Source: Streptomyces kurssanovii
GTDB lineage: Bacteria; Actinomycetota; Actinomycetes; Streptomycetales; Streptomycetaceae
DNA: 64,000 nt
Direction: 5' to 3'
Assembly: GCF_014649695.1 (NCBI RefSeq)
Contig: NZ_BMTN01000004.1
Coordinates: 248,001-312,000 of the forward strand
The notes under the pieces are model-generated. The model saw only the letters and a list, made by a program, of their open reading frames with translations, did no database searches and was not told the origin of the DNA. The position numbers and the translations under genes were made by a program. Positions 26,503 through 34,388 of this stretch are shown here, one piece after another (within the stretch, counting starts at the first letter, position 1; the number at the start of each line of letters is the position of its first letter).

Positions 26503-26602
26503 GTCCCAAGGGGGCAGCCCCGGCGTCCCTGAAAGGGGTGGCCACGGCCGTGCCGCCGTCCGTAGGGTGGCGGGACCGGGGTCGCGCGGCCCCGCAGGTC
26601 CC

Positions 26603-26723
26603 GGAGCCGTGGCAGAGCGGCCCATTGCGATCGGCGTGGGGGAGGCCCTTCCCGTGCCGACTGACCGGGGGCAGGGGCGGGCCTGCCCCTCCCCGTCCGC
26701 GGGTTCGAATCCCGCCGTCTCCG
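26603..26723 (+). tRNA. Serine-tRNA-like structure with aberrant anticodon arm (possible pseudo-tRNA)
   Basis: Acceptor arms 26603-26609 and 26716-26722 pair 6 of 7 (one C-T mismatch), discriminator G26723. D-arm 26612-26628 (GCAGAGCGG...TGC) is of tRNA-Ser type. A long variable arm pairs 26668-26675 with 26682-26689 (8 bp). The T-arm 26699-26715 is perfect, with loop TTCGAAT. The anticodon stem is replaced by TCGGC (26631-26635) pairing with GCCGA (26656-26660) around a 20-base loop that can itself fold, so no normal anticodon loop exists. No CCA is encoded. Either a decayed tRNA-Ser gene, one with an insertion, or a tRNA mimic. The rest of the gap 26503-26981 has no gene. Confidence 0.5.
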
Positions 26724-26871
26724 CGACCGCCCGGCCGTCCCCGCCCCCGAGGCCCGTGCCTCGGGCGTCCGTGCCGCCCTGTGTGCGCGGCCCCGCCGGG
26801 CCGTGCCCCGTCGGCCCGCTGTCCGCCGCCCTGAGGCCCTTCCCTCCGTGCCCGACAGCTTCCCCGCCCTG

Positions 26872-26997
26872 GTGTCAGGCGCCGGCCGCGCCTCCGCGGT
26901 ACACGCGCGCCGGGCTCGCTCGTCGGTCGCCGGCCCGACCTGCTCCACATCCTGTGCGTCCGGCCCTGTCCCGCCCCCGTGTCAGGCGCCGGCCGCG
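26872..26997. repeat. Partial duplication of the 3' end of the AraC-type gene
   Basis: The bases GTGTCAGGCGCCGGCCGCG at 26872-26890 recur at 26979-26997, where they contain the stop codon of the AraC-type regulator gene. Adjacent bases at 26891-26910 still encode, on the minus strand, a similar ending (VYRGGAAGA against VYRRTFRASAAGA). This is a duplicated gene end, with no function evident. Confidence 0.6.
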
Positions 26998-27968
26998 CTC
27001 GCGCGGAAGGTGCGCCGGTACACGGTGGGCGGGACGCCGAGCGCCGCCTGCAGATGCTGGCGCATCGACTGGGCCGTGCCGAAGCCCGCGTCCCGCGCCA
27101 CCTGGTCCACCGACAGGTCCGTGGTCTCCAGCAGATGCCGGGCCCGTTCCACCCGCTGCTGGGTGAGCCACTGCCCCGGGCTGATGCCGACCTCCTCGCG
27201 GAAGCGGCGGGTGAAGGTCCGCACGGACATCGACTCCTGGTCGGCCAGGTCCCTCAGTTGCAGCGGCTCGTGCAGCCGGTCGAGCGCCCAGGCGCGGGCG
27301 GCCGTGGTGGTCGCCAACTGCGGTTCCGGGACGGGCCGGTGGATGTACTGGGCCTGTCCGCCGTCACGGTGCGGCGGTACGACGGTCCGGCGCGCCACCT
27401 CGTTGGCGACGGCGGCGCCGTGGTCGCGGCGCACGATGTGCAGGCAGAGGTCGAGTCCGGCCGCGACCCCCGCCGAGGTGAGCACGTCGCCGTCGTCGAT
27501 GAACAGGACGTCCGCGTCGACCTTGACGGACGGGAACATCCGCTGGAAGTGCTCGGCCGCCGACCAGTGGGTGGTGGCGGGCCGGCCGTCGAGATAGCCG
27601 GCGGCGGCGAGTACGTACCCGCCGGTGCAGATGGACACCAAGCGGGTGCCGGGCCGGATGTGCGCGAGGGCGGCGGCCAGGTCGTCGGGGAGCCGGCCCT
27701 CGTCGTAGACGGGCCCCAGCTCGTACGACGCGGGGACGACGACCGTGTCCGCGGTGGCCAGCGCCTCCGGCCCGTGCTCGACGTGCACGGCGAAGTCGGC
27801 GTCCGTCATGACCGGCCCCGGCCTGATCCCGCACGTGAGGATCTCGTAGAGGGTGTTGCCGGCGGCGTCCTTGGCGCGGCCGAAGATCCGGTGCGGGATG
27901 CCGAGCTCGAAGGGGAGCAGCCCGTGCAGCGCCAGGACCACGACCCGGTGCCTTCTCGCAGCAGTCAT
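26982..27968 (-). CDS. GlxA-type AraC-family regulator
   Basis: 328 residues. The N-terminal 190 residues form a DJ-1/PfpI (class-I amidotransferase-like) domain with the nucleophile-elbow SICTGGYVLAAAG; the C-terminus has two AraC helix-turn-helices (LRDLADQESMSVRTFTRRF and SVDQVARDAGFGTAQSMRQH). Proteins of this type regulate catabolic or stress genes in Streptomyces. It is divergent from an MFS gene across about 70 bases, which it may control. Metabolite unknown. Confidence 0.9.
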   Translation of the reverse strand: MTAARRHRVVVLALHGLLPFELGIPHRIFGRAKDAAGNTLYEILTCGIRPGPVMTDADFAVHVEHGPEALATADTVVVPASYELGPVYDEGRLPDDLAAALAHIRPGTRLVSICTGGYVLAAAGYLDGRPATTHWSAAEHFQRMFPSVKVDADVLFIDDGDVLTSAGVAAGLDLCLHIVRRDHGAAVANEVARRTVVPPHRDGGQAQYIHRPVPEPQLATTTAARAWALDRLHEPLQLRDLADQESMSVRTFTRRFREEVGISPGQWLTQQRVERARHLLETTDLSVDQVARDAGFGTAQSMRQHLQAALGVPPTVYRRTFRASAAGA

Positions 27969-28039
27969 GGCCCGATCCTATCGAATGCTGTCCTCCCGGC
28001 CACTCGTTGCGGACGGGCCCCGACCGGAAGCTGGGTGAC

Positions 28040-29350
28040 GTGACCCAGACAACCGCGTCCAGCACCGGCTCCCGGCAGCCGCTTCGCCGCCCGCCCCGTA
28101 TCCACCGCGCCTGGTTCGTCGCGGCCGTCACCTTCGTGACGATCGTCGGCGCGGCGGCCTTCGCGTCCCTGCCGGGTCTGCTGATCGAGCCGTTGCACGA
28201 CGACTTCGGATGGTCGCGGGGCACGATCGGCTTCGCCGTCTCGGTGAACCTGGCGCTGTACGGGCTGACCGCCCCGTTCGCCGCGGCCCTGATGGACCGT
28301 TTCGGCATCCGCCGGGTCGTCGCCGTCGCGCTGACAGTGATCGCGATCGGGTCGGCGCTGACGGTGACGATGACCGCGGCCTGGCAACTGATCCTGTACT
28401 GGGGTGTCCTCGTCGGCCTGGGCTCCGGCTCCATGGCGCTCGCGTTCGCCGCGACCGTCACCAACCGGTGGTTCGTGCGGCGCCGCGGTCTGGTCACCGG
28501 CATCCTCACCGCGGCCGGCGCGTCCGGGCAGCTCGTCTTCCTGCCGCTGCTGGCCTGGCTGGTGGAGAACCACCGCTGGGAGCCCGCCTCGATCACCGTC
28601 GCGCTCTCCGCGCTGGCCGTCGTCCCCTTCGTCTGGCTGCTGCTGCGCGACCACCCGGCCGACGTGGGCCTCGCCGCGTACGGCGCCGAGGGCTTCACGC
28701 CCAAGCCGGAGCCGGTGCCCGGCGCGGCGCGCAGGGCCGTCACCGTCCTCTTCCGTGCCGCCCGGACCGGCCCGTTCTGGCTGCTGGCCGGCACCTTCGC
28801 GATCTGCGGTGCCTCGACGAACGGTCTGGTCAAGACGCACTTCGTGCCCGCGGCGCACGACCATGGCATGCCGATCACCGCTGCCGCGTCGCTGCTCGCC
28901 GTGATCGGTGTCTTCGACGTCGTGGGCACGATCGCGTCCGGCTGGTTCACCGACCGCTTCGAAGCGCGCCGCCTCCTCGCCGTGTACTACGCGCTGCGCG
29001 GCGTCTCGCTGCTTTTCCTGCCCCTGCTGCTGGCGCCGTCGGTCGAGCCGCCGATGATCTTCTTCATCGTCTTCTACGGCCTCGACTGGGTCGCCACCGT
29101 GCCTCCGACGATCGCCCTGTGCCGCGAGCACTACGGCGACGACAGCGCGATCGTCTTCGGCTGGGTGCTGGCCTCCCATCAGGTCGGCGCGGCGGTCGTC
29201 GCCTTCGCGGGCGGCGTCGCCCGTGATGTCTTCGGCTCGTACGACGTGGTCTGGTACGCCTCCGGAGCCCTGTGCGCGGCGGCGGCCCTGATGGCCCTGG
29301 TCATCCGCCGCAAGCCGCTCCCGAAGGCGGTCGCGGCCGCCACGGTCTAG
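28040..29350 (+). CDS. MFS transporter, monocarboxylate/oxalate-formate-antiporter type
   Basis: 436 residues from GTG 28040 (GGAAG about 9 bases before). Twelve predicted helices; DDFGWSRGTIGFAVSV in helix 1-2 and the A-motif AALMDRFGIRRVV are typical of the OFA/MCT-like MFS branch that moves carboxylates. Divergent from the GlxA-type regulator. Being surrounded by acyl-CoA catabolic genes it may import the acid substrate, but it lacks a regulon palindrome. Its stop codon overlaps that of the convergent DUF1203 gene. Confidence 0.85.
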   Translation: MTQTTASSTGSRQPLRRPPRIHRAWFVAAVTFVTIVGAAAFASLPGLLIEPLHDDFGWSRGTIGFAVSVNLALYGLTAPFAAALMDRFGIRRVVAVALTVIAIGSALTVTMTAAWQLILYWGVLVGLGSGSMALAFAATVTNRWFVRRRGLVTGILTAAGASGQLVFLPLLAWLVENHRWEPASITVALSALAVVPFVWLLLRDHPADVGLAAYGAEGFTPKPEPVPGAARRAVTVLFRAARTGPFWLLAGTFAICGASTNGLVKTHFVPAAHDHGMPITAAASLLAVIGVFDVVGTIASGWFTDRFEARRLLAVYYALRGVSLLFLPLLLAPSVEPPMIFFIVFYGLDWVATVPPTIALCREHYGDDSAIVFGWVLASHQVGAAVVAFAGGVARDVFGSYDVVWYASGALCAAAALMALVIRRKPLPKAVAAATV

Positions 29351-29880
29351 CAGCGACCGGTCCCGGCCGCCACGGTCCAGCGGCGGCGGATCTCCACCAT
29401 GAAGCAGCCGAACTCCACGGCCCGCACGTGCACCAGCGCCACGGCCGGGTCGGCGAAGACCTCCCGCAGCACGCCGTCGACCTCGGCGGCCCGCTCCCTG
29501 GGCAGCTCGACCAGCGTCCCGCCGAGGATGCGCCCGGCGGCGTCGTACGCGCGCAGCACCCTTCGCGGGCCGTGGAGTCCGACCGGGTAGCCGGGTCCGG
29601 ACGTCTGCCCCGCGCACTCCTCCGCGTGGACGAAGACGGGACCGCACTCGTCGTACGGTCCCGGATCGGCGCCGGTCCCTGCCGCCCAGCGGCGCAGCGG
29701 CGCGTACGAGAGGAGAGCGATGCGCTCGCCGGCCTCGCTGTGCCGCAGGCAGCAGCGGAGCGGGGCGCCGCCCTGCGGGTCGACGGCGGGCCGCGGGACG
29801 AGTCCCGCGTCGTCGCGTTCCCGCAGCCGCTTCAGCACGGTGGGCGCGATGGCGAGGGCTTCGTAGGTCGTCGTGGTCAT
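29347..29880 (-). CDS. DUF1203-family protein
   Basis: 177-residue soluble protein. The pattern CCLRHSEAGERIALLSYAPL near residue 45, GPVFVHAEEC and the LVHVRAVEFGCFMVEI C-terminus fit the DUF1203 family (function unknown, widespread in actinobacteria and proteobacteria). Stops in a 3-base overlap with the convergent MFS gene. ATG 29880 is the first start in frame before the conserved part. Nothing indicates catalysis. Confidence 0.8.
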   Translation of the reverse strand: MTTTTYEALAIAPTVLKRLRERDDAGLVPRPAVDPQGGAPLRCCLRHSEAGERIALLSYAPLRRWAAGTGADPGPYDECGPVFVHAEECAGQTSGPGYPVGLHGPRRVLRAYDAAGRILGGTLVELPRERAAEVDGVLREVFADPAVALVHVRAVEFGCFMVEIRRRWTVAAGTGRC

Positions 29881-29919
29881 GCGACCAGCATCCGCGGCGG
29901 TAACGGCGTGTGCTGGCGG

Positions 29920-30528
29920 CTATCGGACGTCGAAGCGCCCGAACCGCCCGCGGTGGAACAGCAGTGGCGCGCCGTCCTCCTGGGCGTCCAGTGCCACCAC
30001 CCGGCCGACGACGAGGAGGTGGTCGCCGCCGGTGTGCACGGCCTGGACGGTGCAGTCGATCCAGGCGGGTGCACCGTCCAGCAGCGGCGCGCCGGTGACC
30101 GGCGCGGGCCGGTACGCGACCCCGGCGAACTTGTCCGCCCCGCTCACGGCGAAGCCCCGGCACAGCTCCCCCTGGTCCTCGCCGAGGATGTTGACGCAGA
30201 ACCCTCCGGCGCGGGCGATCCGCGGCCAGGTCGTGGACGTGCGCCCCGCCATGAAGACGACGAGCGGCGGATCGAGCGACAGCGACGCGAACGACTGGCA
30301 GGCGAACCCGGCGGGCCCGTCCTCTCCGGCCGCCGTCACGACGGTCACCCCACTGGCGAAGTGCCCCAGCACCCGCCGGAACTCACCGGCGCCGAAGGGC
30401 GCCCGCTCGTCCTCCCCGACGGCCCGCAGCACGGGCGCCGGCACGCCGGCCCCCGGCCGGGCCCCGGTCGGTGCCCCGACGGACCTCAGATACCGGACGG
30501 CGGTGGCGGCCATGGCCGCGTGTCCCAT
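29920..30528 (-). CDS. Flavin reductase family protein
   Basis: About 202 residues from ATG 30528, chosen because GGAAGG lies 4-5 bases upstream; ATG 30540 is possible but has no ribosome site. The fold is that of NAD(P)H:flavin oxidoreductases serving two-component monooxygenases (HpaC/HsaB-like): RVLGHFASGVTVVTA, FACQSFASLSLDPPLVVF, FCVNILGEDQ, HGG-type HTGGDHLLVVGRV. The regulon palindrome at 30546 lies 18 bases upstream. No oxygenase partner is adjacent in this window. Confidence 0.88.
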   Translation of the reverse strand: MGHAAMAATAVRYLRSVGAPTGARPGAGVPAPVLRAVGEDERAPFGAGEFRRVLGHFASGVTVVTAAGEDGPAGFACQSFASLSLDPPLVVFMAGRTSTTWPRIARAGGFCVNILGEDQGELCRGFAVSGADKFAGVAYRPAPVTGAPLLDGAPAWIDCTVQAVHTGGDHLLVVGRVVALDAQEDGAPLLFHRGRFGRFDVR

Positions 30529-30545
30529 CACGCCTTCCATTGAAG

Positions 30546-30560
30546 CTGACGGTACGTCAG
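30546..30560. promoter_or_regulatory. Regulon palindrome CTGACGGTACGTCAG
   Basis: Perfect match to CTGACGnnnCGTCAG and nearly fully symmetric (CTGACGGTACGTCAG). It lies directly before the flavin reductase start on the minus strand. Confidence 0.8.
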
Positions 30561-30804
30561 AAAGAAACCCTCTGCGCTCCGGTACCGGGCGACCGCGTGG
30601 GCCCGGGCGGGTTGGCATGCTCAACTCGGGGGTGTGCCGGGGCATGGGGCGCGGGCTGTGCGCCGCAGGCGTCAACCCGCACGGTCGAGAGGCTCGAACG
30701 CGACGCTGAGCCGTGCCCCGAGCGCCGCCGCGAACCGTTCGAGCAGCGGCGGCGTCGGCATGGTGCTTTACGTTCCCCCGATCGTGTTGGTCCCGCCTCG
30801 CCCG

Positions 30805-31596
30805 CTACCGTCCCTCGAAACGGGCCGCCCGGCGCTCCACGAAGCTCGCGACGCCCTCCTGGGCGTCCGTCGTCGCCATGTTCAGCTCCTGGGCGTCGGC
30901 CTCCGCCGCGAAGGATGCCGCGCGGTCCGCGTCCAGGGAGGTGTTCACCAGGTGCTTGGTCAGGGCGAGCGCCCGGGTCGGGCCGGCGGCCAGGCGGGCG
31001 GCCCACGCGCGGGCCGTCCCGTCCAGATCCGCCGCGGGGACGACCCGGTTGACGAGGCCCATGCGGAACGCCTCCGGCGCGGGGAGGGCGTCGCCGAAGA
31101 ACATCAGCTCCTTTGCGCGCTGGGGGCCGACCAGACGGGGCAGCAGATAGGCCCCGCCGCCGTCCGGCACCAGCCCGCGCCGTACGAACACCTCGATGAA
31201 GCGGGCCTCTTCCGCCGCCAGGACCAGGTCGCAGGCGAGAGCCAGATGCGCGCCGATGCCGGCCGCCGTGCCGTTGACCGCCGCGATCACCGGCTTCTCG
31301 CAGTCCAGTACGGCCCCGATCAGCCGTTGCGCGCCGAGCCGGATGGTCCGGGCGACGTCCCCGGGGGCCGGGGCGCTCGCGGGGGTGCCGCGCAGGTCCG
31401 CCCCTGCGCAGAAGCCCCGCCCCGTAGCCGTGACGACGACAGCACGCACCGCCGGGTCCGAGGAGGCCGCGGCGAGCAGATCGATGACGCGTTCCCGCTG
31501 CTCCGGTGTCAGCGCGTTCATCACCTCGGGGCGGTTGAGCGTGATCCAGGAGACGGACCGGTCGACCTCGTGCAGGACGTCCGCGGTCACCGGCAC
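30805..31596 (-). CDS. Enoyl-CoA hydratase/isomerase
   Basis: 263 residues of the crotonase family, from GTG 31596 that overlaps the upstream CoA ligase stop by 10 bases. Oxyanion-hole segments are GRGFCAGADL and AAVNGTAAGIGAHLALACDL; a glutamate in ARFIEVFVRRGLVPDGG is at the catalytic position. Hydrates a 2-enoyl-CoA in beta-oxidation. It is the second gene of the operon begun by the CoA ligase with tandem regulon palindromes. Confidence 0.9.
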   Translation of the reverse strand: MPVTADVLHEVDRSVSWITLNRPEVMNALTPEQRERVIDLLAAASSDPAVRAVVVTATGRGFCAGADLRGTPASAPAPGDVARTIRLGAQRLIGAVLDCEKPVIAAVNGTAAGIGAHLALACDLVLAAEEARFIEVFVRRGLVPDGGGAYLLPRLVGPQRAKELMFFGDALPAPEAFRMGLVNRVVPAADLDGTARAWAARLAAGPTRALALTKHLVNTSLDADRAASFAAEADAQELNMATTDAQEGVASFVERRAARFEGR

Positions 31597-33818
31597 ACCG
31601 CCAGCGCGTCCAGCGCCACCGCGCCCTGCCCGCGCGGCAGCACCATCAGCGGGTTGACGTCCAGTTCCGCGAGCTGGTCGTCCAGTTCCAGGGCCATCCG
31701 CTGCACCCGCAGGATCACCTCCACCAAGGCGTCCACGTCCACGGGCGGGCCGCCCCGTACGCCCTCCAGCAGTGCGCGCCCCCGGAGTTCACCGAGCATG
31801 TCGCGGGCCTGGTCCTCGCCGAAGGGCGGGACGCGCACCGCGGTGTCCTGCAGCACCTCCACCAGCACCCCGCCGAGGCCGACGGTCACGGTGGGGCCGA
31901 AGAGGTCGTCCGGCGCGACCCCGACGACCATCTCGACACCCCGCTCCACCATCTGGCACACCAGCACGCCGTCGAGGTCCACGCCCTCGTAGCGGGCGAT
32001 GTCGGTGAGTTCACGGTAGCTGTCGCGTACCTGGCTCGCCGAGGTGAGGCCGATCTTGACGAGACCCAGTTCCGTCTTGTGCGCGAGCTGCGGCGCCGAC
32101 GCCTTCATCACGACCGGGTAGCCCACCAGGGCCGCCGCCCGTACCGACGCCGCCGCGCTGGTCACCAGCTGTTCGCGGGGCACGCGGATCCCGTAGGCCC
32201 GCAGCAGCTGCTTCGCCGCGTGCTCGCTCAGCTGCTCGCCGGGCCGCATCAGTGCCTGTGCCTTGCGGTACGAGGGGGAGGGGGTGCGCGGCGCCTCGTC
32301 GAACGGGGAGCGGTAGCGGGCCGTGAACCGGTGGTGGGACAGATGGGCGCGCACGGCCGTGATGCAGTTGGAGAAGGTGCGGAAGGTGGCGACGCGGGAG
32401 GAGCCGAGCAGCGTGGTCCGGTACGCCTCCTCCGTGCCGGCCGGTGACCCCCACACCACGCACACCAGCTTGTCGGTGGTCTCCGCCGCGTCCACCAGGT
32501 CCTGGGCGAGCCTGTCGCTCATCGGCGGGAAGGGCCCGGTGATCGGGCAGATCAGCACGTCCACGTCCGGGTCGGCCAGGATCGCGTCGATGATCTTGCG
32601 GCCCCGGTGGTCGCCCACCGGGTGCCCGCCGTTGTCGATGGGGTTGGAGACGTTCAGGTAGGGCGGTATCCACTGGTGCAGTTCGGCCTGCCGGGCGTCG
32701 CTCAGCCGGGGGATCCGCAGTCCCGCGGCGGTCGCCAGGTCCGCGAAGTGCGCGCCCGTGCCGCCGGAGATCGAGTAGACGGCCACACCGTCGCCGGCCG
32801 GGCGCCTCGCCCGCGCCAGCAGCGCCGCGGTGTCCTGGAGTTCGTCGAGCCCGTCGACGCGGATGACGCCGAACTGCCGCATCGCCGCGTCCACGACCTG
32901 GTCGCTGCCGGTGAGTTTGCCGGTGTGCGAGGCGGCCGTCCGCGCGCCGGTGTCGGTGCGGCCGACCTTGACGGCGACGACGGGCACCCCGCGCCGGGCC
33001 GCCCGGTCGGCGGCGAGCAGGAAGGATCGCCCGTCCTTCAGCCCCTCCACGTAGCAGGCGATGGACCCGACCTCGGGACGTTCGGCGAAGTACGAGATGA
33101 AGTCCGCCGTCTCGAGGTCGGCCTCGTTGCCGGTGGGCGCCCAGTGGGAGAGCCGTACGCCGAGCTCCTGCATGGTGAACACGGGCCGGCCCTGGTGACC
33201 GGACTGGGTGATGAGCGCGATCGCCGGCCCGTCGAGGTCGTCGCGGAACGTCTCGAAGGCGTTCAGATTGGTGTTGGGGCCGAGGAGCCGTACGCCCGCG
33301 CGCTCCACGGCCGCGGCGAGCCGCGCCTGGGCGGCGGCGCCCTGTTCACCGGTCTCCGCGTATCCGGAGGCGAACGCGACGGCGAACGGCACCTTGGCCT
33401 CGCCGAGTTGCGGGATCAGCGGGAGCGGGTCGCCGACCAGCAGCACGGCGAGGTCGACGGGGCCCGGCAGATCGGCGACGGAGGGTACGCAGTCGAGGCC
33501 GAAGACGGAGGTCCGGGTCGGGTGCACGGGGTGCAGGCGGGCGCCGACGCGGGCGGCCCAGTCGACGAGTCGGCGGGTGATGCCGGTGTGGGGCCTGCCC
33601 TCGGTGTCGGAGGCCCCGACGACCGCGACGGAGGAGGGACGGAAGAACCGGTCCAGGTCGGGCACCGGGGCGTACAGGGGCCGGCCGCTCACATCGAGGT
33701 CACCTGCGGACGTGGCGGGTCCGGCGACTTCGTGGACGGCGTTTGCGGGGCGGTCGCCGCAGGCGACGACGCGCGCGCGAAGGTCGGAGGTGAGGGTGCC
33801 GTGAGTTGATCCGAGCAT
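31587..33818 (-). CDS. NDP-forming-type acyl-CoA synthetase (acetate-CoA ligase family)
   Basis: 743 residues with fused alpha and beta parts: CoA-binding domain (FFRPSSVAVVGASDTEGRPH), succinyl-CoA-ligase-like domain with a probable phospho-His region (ASHTGKLTGSD), and a C-terminal ATP-grasp domain (YPVVMKASAPQLAHKTELG). It makes an acyl-CoA from acid, CoA and ATP, reversibly in this family. GGAG lies 8 bases before ATG 33818. Two regulon palindromes stand 48-86 bases upstream. Co-operonic with an enoyl-CoA hydratase. Confidence 0.9.
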   Translation of the reverse strand: MLGSTHGTLTSDLRARVVACGDRPANAVHEVAGPATSAGDLDVSGRPLYAPVPDLDRFFRPSSVAVVGASDTEGRPHTGITRRLVDWAARVGARLHPVHPTRTSVFGLDCVPSVADLPGPVDLAVLLVGDPLPLIPQLGEAKVPFAVAFASGYAETGEQGAAAQARLAAAVERAGVRLLGPNTNLNAFETFRDDLDGPAIALITQSGHQGRPVFTMQELGVRLSHWAPTGNEADLETADFISYFAERPEVGSIACYVEGLKDGRSFLLAADRAARRGVPVVAVKVGRTDTGARTAASHTGKLTGSDQVVDAAMRQFGVIRVDGLDELQDTAALLARARRPAGDGVAVYSISGGTGAHFADLATAAGLRIPRLSDARQAELHQWIPPYLNVSNPIDNGGHPVGDHRGRKIIDAILADPDVDVLICPITGPFPPMSDRLAQDLVDAAETTDKLVCVVWGSPAGTEEAYRTTLLGSSRVATFRTFSNCITAVRAHLSHHRFTARYRSPFDEAPRTPSPSYRKAQALMRPGEQLSEHAAKQLLRAYGIRVPREQLVTSAAASVRAAALVGYPVVMKASAPQLAHKTELGLVKIGLTSASQVRDSYRELTDIARYEGVDLDGVLVCQMVERGVEMVVGVAPDDLFGPTVTVGLGGVLVEVLQDTAVRVPPFGEDQARDMLGELRGRALLEGVRGGPPVDVDALVEVILRVQRMALELDDQLAELDVNPLMVLPRGQGAVALDALAVCR

Positions 33819-33865
33819 CGCTGGTCTCCGCTCCTGCTCGATGGCCGAGCTGCCCGGCCGGTTAA

Positions 33866-33880
33866 CTGACGCACAGTCAG
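33866..33880. promoter_or_regulatory. Regulon palindrome CTGACGCACAGTCAG
   Basis: One mismatch to CTGACGnnnCGTCAG. Proximal member of a tandem pair upstream of the CoA ligase gene (start 33818, minus strand). Confidence 0.72.
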
Positions 33881-33889
33881 GTTAGCGAA

Positions 33890-33904
33890 CTGACTGGTAG
33901 TCAG
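33890..33904. promoter_or_regulatory. Regulon palindrome CTGACTGGTAGTCAG
   Basis: Symmetric variant with T/A instead of G/C at the inner positions. It is 24 bases from the neighbouring site, so both may be occupied by dimers on nearly the same helix face. Confidence 0.65.
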
Positions 33905-34031
33905 GAACCGTCATGCGGGCGGATAACGCTCGGGCGCCGCGCCGGTACGCGCCGCTGAGCCCGCCGAGCGACGGACCCCCACGGCGGCGCCGAGGCCGGA
34001 GCGGCCCCGCACCCGGGCCGGCCCTCCCCGG

Positions 34032-34305
34032 GGTGGCTCGCTCCCGCGGAGGAGCCCGCTCCACCGCAACGACGGCGCCCGGGGCCCGTCGGAGCGGTCG
34101 CCGCGCCCCGCGGACCGGACGCCCGCGTCCGGAGTGGTTCGCGTACGCGGCAGGCCGCCCTCGAGGTGGCTCGCTCCGGCGGAGGAGCCGGCTCCACCGC
34201 GTGACGGCGCTCGCGGCCGGCCGCGGCGGGTATCCGCATCCTGGCCGACCGGACCGGGCATCCGGTCCAGAGGGGGTACCCGCAGCCGGGCCGACCGGAC
34301 AGGCC
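34032..34305. repeat. Intergenic repeat block
   Basis: In a gap of almost 500 bases (33905-34388) without a gene, a 36-base unit at 34032-34067 recurs at 34165-34200 with two differences, each time followed by a similar GACGGCGC segment. Each unit can fold on itself (GGTGG...CCACC, GGCTC...GAGCC). A second 30-base unit at 34229-34258 recurs imperfectly at 34276-34305. This is not coding sequence; it could be a transcription stop, a decayed mobile repeat or slippage product. Confidence 0.65.
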
Positions 34306-34388
34306 GCCCGACCGGGCGGTACGCGCACCGGCCCCCGGCCCGCAGGGCCCACCGACCTTGGCCGGCCCGGCCCGGGGGGCCCGCGCTG

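Noticed and set aside
26603-26723. Selenocysteine tRNA (selC)
   Set aside because: The acceptor and T-arm lengths are of ordinary tRNA-Ser type, and there is no TCA anticodon.
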